Notes under the pieces: generated by a model
The model's database searches: none
The model's input: the letters and a program-made list of their open reading frames with translations, nothing else
Told to the model about the DNA's origin: nothing
Shown here: one piece after another, positions 1-5,566 of the stretch
How the letters are laid out: the number at the start of each line of letters is the position of its first letter
How positions within the stretch are numbered: the first letter of the stretch is position 1
From: Desulfurellaceae bacterium
GTDB taxonomy: Bacteria; Campylobacterota_A; Desulfurellia; JAGGSF01
Direction of reading: 5' to 3'
Length of the DNA stretch: 5,640 nucleotides
Assembly (NCBI GenBank): GCA_023128455.1
Contig: JAGMDW010000002.1
Coordinates: forward strand, 1 to 5,640
Made by a program: the position numbers and the translations under genes

Positions 1-34
1 TTTGCAGAATTGATTTACTCCATATAGTGGGTTT

Positions 35-62
35 AATACCCCGCGGCTTGCGGCGAGTTATT
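35..62. repeat. Imperfect GC-rich palindrome, REP-like or decayed terminator
   Basis: A 28-base imperfect inverted repeat is centred on the TT at 48-49. The arms ACCCCGCGGC and GCGGCGAGTT pair at most positions, with mismatches at 45/52, 41/56 and 39/58, and the stem extends into A/T pairs at both ends. The core CCCCGC-GCTTGC-GCG resembles the short CCCCGCnGCTTGCnGCGGGG hairpins that I know as dispersed REP-type repeats in many uncultured bacterial genomes, but only one copy is in the window. The T-rich run after it (58-69) is broken by A residues, so it could instead be a weak terminator of a gene to the left. The symmetry is seen directly; the class is inference. Confidence 0.4.
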
Positions 63-118
63 TATTTAGTAAGATCGTGTGACATTTTTAAATAGTAACC
101 ACAGCATTGCAGGATTCC

Positions 119-146
119 TTGACAAAAGAATGGATCGTGATATATT
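119..146 (+). promoter_or_regulatory. Sigma-70-type promoter of trxA-trxB
   Basis: A perfect -35 box TTGACA (119-124) is followed after 16 bases by TATATT (141-146), a 5/6 match to the -10 consensus. Transcription would start near 152-154, leaving a leader of about 27 bases before the trxA ATG. It is the only strong promoter-like pair seen in the leader and has the right orientation and distance, so it probably drives both thioredoxin genes. Confidence 0.7.
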
Positions 147-154
147 AACGGTCA

Positions 155-166
155 TTTGATATCAAA
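155..166. promoter_or_regulatory. 12-bp perfect palindrome in trxA leader, possible operator
   Basis: TTTGATATCAAA is a perfect inverted repeat lying between the predicted transcription start and the Shine-Dalgarno of trxA. The position suits a repressor site or a small leader hairpin. It contains TTGAT/ATCAA half-sites like those of FNR/CRP-family sites, but lacks the four-base spacer of a normal FNR box. The symmetry is seen; a regulatory role is inference, and A/T-rich palindromes of this size can occur by chance. Confidence 0.3.
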
Positions 167-169
167 AGT

Positions 170-174
170 GGAGG
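170..174 (+). promoter_or_regulatory. Shine-Dalgarno of trxA
   Basis: GGAGG lies six bases before the ATG at 181 and is a near-ideal ribosome binding site. It fixes the trxA start. Confidence 0.85.
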
Positions 175-180
175 GAATAA

Positions 181-510
181 ATGGCAGGAATTCAGTTTGC
201 AAAGTCAGATTGGGACGAAGAGGTATTAAAATCTGATATACCGGTGTTGGTGGATTTTTGGGCTCCATGGTGTGCCCCATGCAGGATGGTATCACCTATT
301 GTTTTAGAACTTGCTCAGGAATATGAAGGCAAGGTTAAAGTGGGACAATTAAATACCGACGAAGAGTCAGAAATCGCTATAAAATACGGTATAATGTCTA
401 TTCCTACGCTTATGTTTTTTAAGGGGGGAGAAGTAGTAGATCAAATTATAGGGGCAGTTCCCAAAGAGTATATAAGCCAGAAAGTGGAGGAAATTTTGAA
501 GCATGATTGA
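181..510 (+). CDS. trxA: Thioredoxin
   Basis: This is a cytosolic thioredoxin of 109 residues, the usual length for the family. It reduces protein disulfides through a CxxC dithiol and is itself re-reduced by thioredoxin reductase. The single thioredoxin fold is complete: VDFWAPWCAPC (residues 24-34) carries the redox pair Cys31/Cys34 and the buried Asp25, the cis-proline is in SIPT (Pro75), and KGGEVVDQIIGAVP (81-94) matches the conserved C-terminal strand-turn. The active site is WCAPC instead of the classical WCGPC. There is no signal peptide or membrane segment. A good GGAGG sits six bases before the ATG and a promoter lies upstream. The stop overlaps the start of trxB by 8 bases, so the two are co-transcribed and probably translationally coupled. 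Family assignment is secure; which thioredoxin paralogue it is in its genome cannot be told. Confidence 0.96.
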   Translation: MAGIQFAKSDWDEEVLKSDIPVLVDFWAPWCAPCRMVSPIVLELAQEYEGKVKVGQLNTDEESEIAIKYGIMSIPTLMFFKGGEVVDQIIGAVPKEYISQKVEEILKHD

Positions 511-1420
511 TATTGCTATTGTTGGGGGCGGCCCGGCAGCGTATACTGCTGCGATATTTGCTGGACGGGCAGGACTAAATGCTGTTGTATATGAAAGTGA
601 ATTGATGGCAGCGAAAATTGTATCTATTTCTCAAATAGAAAATTACCCTGGCTTCCCTAACGGAATCAGCGGCGAAGAACTTTCTGACAATTTACATAAG
701 CAAGCGGAGAAGTTTGGAGTGGATACCGTTTACAATGAGGTTAAAAAAGTAGGACTTGACGGGATATATAAAAAGATTTTGATTGATTCAGGAGAAACAA
801 TAAAGGCAAAAACTGTAATATTGGCTATAGGTGAGATGGCGCAGAAACTTAACTGTTCGGGAGAAAATAAGTTTTTAGGAAAAGGTGTTTCCTATTGTGC
901 TATTTGTGATGGGACATTTTTCAAGGGTAGAGATGTTGCTGTTATAGGTGGTGGAGATGCAGCTTTAGCCAGTGCTCTTTATCTCTGTCATTTGGTAAAA
1001 AAGCTATATCTTGTTCATCGGCGCAATAGTTTGAGGGCAACAAAAATATTACAAGATAAATTAAAACAATGCGAGATGACAGAGCTGGTTTTGAATCATG
1101 AAGTGAAGGAGATTCAGGGGAAGAAATTCGTCAATGGAATACTTTTGCAGAACAAAGAGACAAAAACAGTAAAAAGGATAGATGTGGATGGAGTTTTTGT
1201 CTATATAGGGAGCAAGCCTAACACGGAAATCGTGCATGAACTTGTGAAGGTAGATGAACAAGGGTATATTATTACCAACGAGAAAATGGAAACTTCCTGT
1301 CCTGGTATTTATGCCGCAGGAGATGTGAGAAAGAAGGATTTGAGGCAGCTTGTTACTGCGGCGGCGGATGGGGCGATTGCCTCATTCCAAGCACGCCAGT
1401 ATATCGAGATGCATTATTGA
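503..1420 (+). CDS. trxB: Thioredoxin reductase (NADPH, low-Mr type)
   Basis: This 305-residue FAD/NADPH flavoenzyme passes electrons from NADPH to thioredoxin, here surely the adjacent TrxA. Domain order is normal: the N-terminal FAD Rossmann motif GGGPAAYTAA (8-17), the redox CAICDG (Cys132/Cys135, Asp136), a second Rossmann motif GGGDAALASA (149-158), HRRNSLR (172-178), which is the HRRxxxR signature for NADPH, and the C-terminal FAD motif YAAGDV (270-275) followed by RQLVTAAADGA. Oddities: the usual GGQL before the ENYPGFP segment reads MAAKIV (35-40), and the usual ATG(A) before the CxxC domain reads AIGE (108-111). The start at 503 lies inside trxA, with GGAGG (486-490) twelve bases upstream. 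The gene ends tail to tail with the SecB-like gene, overlapping by 7 bases. A ferredoxin-dependent relative is less likely because the HRRxxxR motif is intact. Confidence 0.92.
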   Translation: MIDIAIVGGGPAAYTAAIFAGRAGLNAVVYESELMAAKIVSISQIENYPGFPNGISGEELSDNLHKQAEKFGVDTVYNEVKKVGLDGIYKKILIDSGETIKAKTVILAIGEMAQKLNCSGENKFLGKGVSYCAICDGTFFKGRDVAVIGGGDAALASALYLCHLVKKLYLVHRRNSLRATKILQDKLKQCEMTELVLNHEVKEIQGKKFVNGILLQNKETKTVKRIDVDGVFVYIGSKPNTEIVHELVKVDEQGYIITNEKMETSCPGIYAAGDVRKKDLRQLVTAAADGAIASFQARQYIEMHY

Positions 1421-1893
1421 TTTTCTTCCTGGTTTTGCAAATCTTCTTGAATTTTCGATGGATCAAATTGCATAGGTGGAACAATTATTGGGGACAATCC
1501 CATGCGTAGAAAGGCGCTTTGAACCATTTCTCTGAAATATGGCCAACTATCCATAATTACAGTAGATTGTGAAAAAATCTTAAATATTTCGTCGTCTATT
1601 GGACCGCCAATTTCAAAATCAAGAACAAAGGTAGGATTCACATAGCAAAAAATTTCATCTGAGTTATCTTTATTGGCTACCTTTAAGCTGAACTCCTGGA
1701 ATACTCTTATATTGTTATCATCCAATACCTGATAGTATGCATTCCTGTCGATATATACCTTTTGGTTTTCTGGAGAAACGTTTATTTTTTCATCATCAAA
1801 CCCTGTTTCCAGCTTCAACAGGCGAATACTGTGAAACTCAATGTGCGAATTAAACTCGTTGTATCTTTTCTCTAAATCCTTCGCTTTTTCCAT
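1414..1893 (-). CDS. SecB-like chaperone (protein-export chaperone family)
   Basis: I read this 159-residue protein as a SecB-family chaperone. SecB forms tetramers that hold preproteins unfolded and pass them to SecA; variants serve toxin-antitoxin systems. The best evidence is the C-terminal half: SWPYFREMVQSAF (116-128) followed by GLSPIIVPPMQFDP (132-145) matches the SecB pattern FPYARE...RGTFPQLNLAPVNFDAL of E. coli in order and spacing. The N-terminal half shows alternating beta-strand patterns (FSLKVA, IFCYVNPTFVLDFEI). Length is close to the 155 residues of E. coli SecB. There is no signal peptide. I chose ATG 1893 because a G7 tract precedes it and the SecB-like alignment begins just after it. 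A TTG at 1965 would add 24 residues without SecB character and sits directly against AGGAG with no spacer. No toxin or antitoxin gene is adjacent, so a housekeeping role is more likely than SecB-TA. Similarity is moderate, so I give no symbol. Confidence 0.72.
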   Translation of the reverse strand: MEKAKDLEKRYNEFNSHIEFHSIRLLKLETGFDDEKINVSPENQKVYIDRNAYYQVLDDNNIRVFQEFSLKVANKDNSDEIFCYVNPTFVLDFEIGGPIDDEIFKIFSQSTVIMDSWPYFREMVQSAFLRMGLSPIIVPPMQFDPSKIQEDLQNQEENQ

Positions 1894-1895
1894 AT

Positions 1896-1902
1896 CCCCC
1901 CC
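1896..1902 (-). promoter_or_regulatory. G7 ribosome-binding tract of the SecB-like gene
   Basis: On the - strand an uninterrupted run of seven G ends two bases before ATG 1893. Its first five G can pair with the CCUCC of 16S rRNA, with one G-U pair, at a spacing of four bases. It is an unusual Shine-Dalgarno that helps decide the start, and as a homopolymer it is also a possible slippage or sequencing-error site. Confidence 0.45.
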
Positions 1903-1936
1903 GCTTTTAATTTTCTGGTTACCATTTCTTAGAACT

Positions 1937-1965
1937 TTTATAACAAAGTTTCGGTTACAATTCAA
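1937..1965 (-). promoter_or_regulatory. Candidate internal promoter for the SecB-like gene
   Basis: Reading the - strand, TTGAAT (1965-1960) and TATAAA (1942-1937) are separated by exactly 17 bases, with 4/6 and 5/6 matches to sigma-70 consensus. Transcription would begin near 1930, giving a leader of about 37 bases before ATG 1893. This would let the SecB-like gene be expressed apart from glmS-clc, and would leave the upstream TTG start at 1965 outside the transcript. Confidence 0.4.
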
Positions 1966-3752
1966 CTCCTAATTTCTTTCACTATTTCGCTGTATACCCT
2001 GGTTATATCCTTTCTTCTAACAATTCCAATAATTTTCGTTTTATCCTTTTCATCTACCACTGGCAGTGTGTTTATTTCTTTAAAACCAATTTTGTGCAAC
2101 GCATCGTCTACCGATTCGTTGGGGGTTACGCTTATCACATTGAGGTTTGCTACATCTTTCGCCACCAGCATTTCGCTAACCTCAGGCGAATCTAAGACAG
2201 TCTTTATATCATGCAAGGTTACAATTCCTACCAGCTTGTTTTTCGTGTTTACCATGGGAACATCATCTAATTTTTCAGAAGAGAGAATAAAGAATATGTT
2301 TTTTAAGGGGGCTGACTCTAAAACGGTTTTAAAATCTTTTCTTGCTACATCTTTTATTTTTACACTTTGCAGTGCGTGTCTTACAAATTCATAACGGTGA
2401 GCGGGTGAATGTCCTCTGTTTTCTGCTTGTTTTTCATAAATTGTCCATTTTCGACTAATAAAATAACTGATTGCCGAAACCCACATGGCAGGGACAACCA
2501 AATCATAGTTTCCTGTCATCTCAGCAACCATAATGATGGTAGAAAGAGGTGTGCTTGCCGCAGCGCTAAAGAATCCTGCCATTCCTACCAGAACAAATGC
2601 ACCGGGTTGTTGAACAATAGTGGGCAGAACATAATGAAAAAAGCCTCCTACTGCACCGCCTAATGTGCCGCCAATGACCATTGATGGACCAAATACGCCT
2701 GCCGAACCTCCACTGGATATGGTAAAAGCGGTGGCAAAGATTTTCAGAAAAGCGATGAGAAATAGCGTGGTAAATGCTATTTTACCCCACATTGCCAACT
2801 GTAGAGTACCATATCCCATGGATATTGCCTGTGGCATAGCGATTCCAATAATCCCTACAAAAAAACCTCCTATAGCAGGTTTAAAATGTGGTTTGATATG
2901 TATTTTGTGGAATATCTCTCTCACTCCATAGAATACCTTTACATAAATATAGGAAAACAAGGAGACAATTATAGCAAGTATAGTATAAGGTATCAGTTCT
3001 AAGGGATTGGTAAATTTGAAAGCAGCTACTGAAAATAAAGGTGACCATCCAAATTTTGCTGCAAAGATAGAATATGCAACAATAGAGGCGACAAAAGCGG
3101 ACAGAAGCACTTCACTTTCTATTTCCAAATCTCTGTATAGAACCTCAGCTGCAAATATTGCTCCAGCCATTGGTGAGCGAAAGATAGCGCCAATACCTGC
3201 TCCCATACCAGCGGCCAAAAGTATTCTTCTGTCTCTCTCGGACAATTTAAGTTTGACAGCTAAAAATGAGCCAAAACCTGCACCAATTTGTGCGATGGGT
3301 CCTTCTCTTCCTCCCGAACCGCCTGTTCCCAAGGTGATAGCTGATGCAATTATTTTTACAAAAGGCACGATGGGTCTTATTGTTCCTCTCTTTTGGTGAT
3401 AGGCTTCTATTGCAGCATCTGTTCCATGTCCTTCTGCTTCAGGAGCGAAGGTGTATACAATAAAACCGGACAACAACCCTCCGCATGTAGTGACCAAAAT
3501 AAGTAAAAGCGGATTAAAAGCTTTATGGATTTCTCCGAATATCGGTGGTTCTCCTGTTGGAGAAGAACTGCTGTAACCAGCTATGCCTTCTAAAACATAA
3601 GTAGAAAAAAAGTGAATCGAGACGAGGAATACTATAGCGGCTAATCCTGCTATGATACCTACGATAATACTGTAGATGAGAATTTTACCAGTGGATATTA
3701 GTTCTGTTTCTCTATAATTACGCCACAATTTTGATTTAAATGTAATTTTCAT
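1962..3752 (-). CDS. ClC-family chloride channel/transporter with C-terminal CBS pair
   Basis: A 596-residue integral membrane ClC protein that moves Cl- or similar anions across the inner membrane as a dimer. About ten or more hydrophobic segments span residues 22-435. ClC signatures are visible: GSGGREGP (145-152) with gating Glu150, AAGMGAGIGAIFRSPMAGAIF (180-200), and GGSAGVFGP (348-356), the GxFxP anion-site motif. The first selectivity motif (GSGIP in E. coli ClC) reads GHGTD (108-112). Glu203 of E. coli ClC, the internal proton residue, aligns with Val204 here (FAAEV), as in ClC channels. The cytoplasmic tail holds two CBS repeats (about 462-520 and 530-590, each ending in a GIV..(H/K)DI pattern), which in this family can bind adenine nucleotides. 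The ATG overlaps the glmS stop as ATGA and has no clear Shine-Dalgarno, so translation is probably coupled to glmS. The family is certain; channel versus H+/Cl- exchanger is open. Confidence 0.93.
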   Translation of the reverse strand: MKITFKSKLWRNYRETELISTGKILIYSIIVGIIAGLAAIVFLVSIHFFSTYVLEGIAGYSSSSPTGEPPIFGEIHKAFNPLLLILVTTCGGLLSGFIVYTFAPEAEGHGTDAAIEAYHQKRGTIRPIVPFVKIIASAITLGTGGSGGREGPIAQIGAGFGSFLAVKLKLSERDRRILLAAGMGAGIGAIFRSPMAGAIFAAEVLYRDLEIESEVLLSAFVASIVAYSIFAAKFGWSPLFSVAAFKFTNPLELIPYTILAIIVSLFSYIYVKVFYGVREIFHKIHIKPHFKPAIGGFFVGIIGIAMPQAISMGYGTLQLAMWGKIAFTTLFLIAFLKIFATAFTISSGGSAGVFGPSMVIGGTLGGAVGGFFHYVLPTIVQQPGAFVLVGMAGFFSAAASTPLSTIIMVAEMTGNYDLVVPAMWVSAISYFISRKWTIYEKQAENRGHSPAHRYEFVRHALQSVKIKDVARKDFKTVLESAPLKNIFFILSSEKLDDVPMVNTKNKLVGIVTLHDIKTVLDSPEVSEMLVAKDVANLNVISVTPNESVDDALHKIGFKEINTLPVVDEKDKTKIIGIVRRKDITRVYSEIVKEIRS

Positions 3753-5566
3753 TCAACGGTTACGCTTTTCGCTAAGTTTCTGGGGTGGTCTACATCATAT
3801 CCCAGATAACTTGCAATACTATATGCAAAAAGCTGCAGCGGAACAATGTATAAGAACGGCGAAAATATAAGGTCTGTTGAGGGAGTTGTAAGAACGAGAC
3901 TGGCATCTTCTATCTTTTCAAATTTATCTGTTGTAACAGCGATAATCTCACCTTTCCTACTATTCACTTCTTTCATATTGGATAATGTTTTGTTTAGTAA
4001 TAAAGAAGAAGGTGGAATAAGGAAAACAGAAGGAGTAACCTTATCAATAAGGGCAATGGGTCCATGCTTCATTTCGCCTGCCGCATATCCCTCAGCATGA
4101 ATGTAAGAGATCTCCTTTAATTTCAATGCACCTTCCAATGCTATGGGATATAGAATGCCTCTACCTAAGTATAGATAGTTTTTAAATTGAGAGTAATGGG
4201 GAGCAATACTTTGCATTTTTTGTAGGTTTATTTCAAATGTTTCATTGATTTTGTCAGGAATTTTTAAAAGTTCTTTTGTATAATCTTTTAGTTGTTGATT
4301 ATTTAATGTTTTTTTGGTTCTGGAAAGAAAAAGAGTGAACAAATACAAAATAGCCAGTTGTGAAGTAAAAGCTTTGGTAGAAGCGACACTGACTTCCGGA
4401 CCAGCATGGGTGTATAAAACATAATCGGACATTCTTGCAATACTGCTTCCTTGAACATTAACGATGGATAATGTAGGGATACCTTGCGATTTTGCATAAC
4501 TTAGGGATTCTAAAGTATCTGCAGTCTCACCTGATTGAGAAATGACAATAAATAATGTATTTTTATCTAAAAGTGCATTTTCATATCTAAACTCAGAGGC
4601 AATTTCTGCAGTTGTAGGTATTTTTGCTATATTTTGTAGAATATATCTGCCTATCAGAGCGGCATAATAAGAGGTGCCACAAGCGGCAATTACAATCCTG
4701 TTTATGCTATCCATAAAGTTAGTGTTCCATTTCAATTCCTCTTGCAATGCGAGGTTATCATCAATCCTTCCCAACAGCGTGTTTCTTGCCGCATCACCTT
4801 CTTCTGCAATCTCCTTTAGCATGAAATGTTTGTATCCGCCTTTCTCTGCCTGTTCCCTCGTCCAATCCACAACAGATACACTCCTTTTTATTTTGTTTCC
4901 CTGAAAATCATATATCTTTATGTTGTTTTCATCTATCTCTGTTACCTCGCCATCGTCAAGAAATAAAAACTTATTTGTGTAGGGAAGAAGTGGGGCAACA
5001 TCGGAGGCAATAAAGTTTTCTCCATCTCCTATTCCTACCACAAGCGGGCTTTTGTATTTTATTCCTATCAGTTTTTTTTCTTGCTTACATATGACTCCTA
5101 CCGCGAAGCTTCCATTTAATATATGCACTGCTTTCAAACAAGCGTTGAGTAAACTCCCATTATAAAAATAGTCTATCAGATGGGCGATAAGCTCACTATC
5201 GGTTTGACTTTTTCTTTCGTATTCTTTTTCACCTAAAAAGATTTCAATCTCTTCTACATTTTCTATGATACCGTTGTGCACTATGGTAACTTCTTTACTT
5301 TGCTGGGGATGCGCATTTATCTCATTGGGCTCGCCATGAGTTGCCCAACGTGTATGTCCTATTCCTATATTCCCGCTCAGTGGCTTTTTAAATAGTTTAT
5401 CTATTAGGTTTATTATTTTCCCCGATGCCTTTGTTGTTTTTATTTCCTTTTTATCTATTACTGATATACCGCTGGAATCATAACCTCTATATTCCAACGC
5501 TTTTAACCCCTCTATGAGTAGAGGAACGGCATTTTTTTTACCGATATAGCCTACTATTCCGCACAT
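3749..5566 (-). CDS. glmS: Glutamine--fructose-6-phosphate aminotransferase (isomerizing)
   Basis: GlmS makes glucosamine-6-phosphate from fructose-6-phosphate and glutamine, the committed step to UDP-GlcNAc for cell wall and lipopolysaccharide; it acts in the cytosol as a dimer. The 605 residues match the usual 600-610. The N-terminal class II glutaminase begins MCGIVGYIG with nucleophile Cys2 (exposed when Met is removed), then RGYDSSG (27-33), HTRWATHG (71-78), HNG (97-99) and SQTDSE (120-125). Two SIS sugar-isomerase domains follow: AACGTSYYA (294-302), SQSGETADT (343-351), STKAF (396-400), then EGALKLKEISYIHAEGYAAG with Glu485, KHGP with His501, and the closing NLAKSVTVE with Lys600. The linker motif usually KEI.EQP reads KEIAEEG (251-257). 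Its start overlaps the tail of glmU and has only a weak purine-rich stretch upstream, so coupling is likely. The region upstream is coding, leaving no leader for a glmS ribozyme. Confidence 0.97.
   Translation of the reverse strand: MCGIVGYIGKKNAVPLLIEGLKALEYRGYDSSGISVIDKKEIKTTKASGKIINLIDKLFKKPLSGNIGIGHTRWATHGEPNEINAHPQQSKEVTIVHNGIIENVEEIEIFLGEKEYERKSQTDSELIAHLIDYFYNGSLLNACLKAVHILNGSFAVGVICKQEKKLIGIKYKSPLVVGIGDGENFIASDVAPLLPYTNKFLFLDDGEVTEIDENNIKIYDFQGNKIKRSVSVVDWTREQAEKGGYKHFMLKEIAEEGDAARNTLLGRIDDNLALQEELKWNTNFMDSINRIVIAACGTSYYAALIGRYILQNIAKIPTTAEIASEFRYENALLDKNTLFIVISQSGETADTLESLSYAKSQGIPTLSIVNVQGSSIARMSDYVLYTHAGPEVSVASTKAFTSQLAILYLFTLFLSRTKKTLNNQQLKDYTKELLKIPDKINETFEINLQKMQSIAPHYSQFKNYLYLGRGILYPIALEGALKLKEISYIHAEGYAAGEMKHGPIALIDKVTPSVFLIPPSSLLLNKTLSNMKEVNSRKGEIIAVTTDKFEKIEDASLVLTTPSTDLIFSPFLYIVPLQLFAYSIASYLGYDVDHPRNLAKSVTVE

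Noticed and set aside
1..27. Short + strand open frame ending at 25-27 (FAELIYSI, stop), possibly the tail of a gene to the left
   Set aside because: Only eight codons are visible, with no recognisable pattern; a chance frame is equally likely.
73..139. Direct repeat GATCGTG at 73-79 and 133-139 in the trxA leader
   Set aside because: Seven bases, two copies, irregular spacing relative to the promoter; too weak to call a regulatory site.
1061..1261. 66-codon - strand open frame inside trxB
   Set aside because: It lies wholly antisense to a well-supported gene, has no domain pattern and reads as low-complexity antisense translation.
1917..1958. GGTTAC repeated at 1917-1922 and 1953-1958 between clc and the SecB-like gene, as a possible operator
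   Set aside because: Two six-base matches 36 bases apart are within chance, and the same string also occurs in the end of glmS for coding reasons.
1414..1965. Toxin-antitoxin-associated SecB (SecB-TA) interpretation of the SecB-like gene
   Set aside because: Neighbours are clc and trxB; no small toxin or antitoxin gene is adjacent.
2068..3399. Four + strand open frames (2068-2394, 2409-2663, 2665-2931, 3007-3399) inside the ClC gene
   Set aside because: All are antisense shadows of conserved ClC/CBS coding sequence, without family motifs or ribosome sites.
3846..4904. Open frames at 3846-4100 and 4674-4904 (+) and 4303-4497 (-) inside glmS
   Set aside because: They overlap conserved GlmS isomerase sequence in other frames and carry no independent signal.
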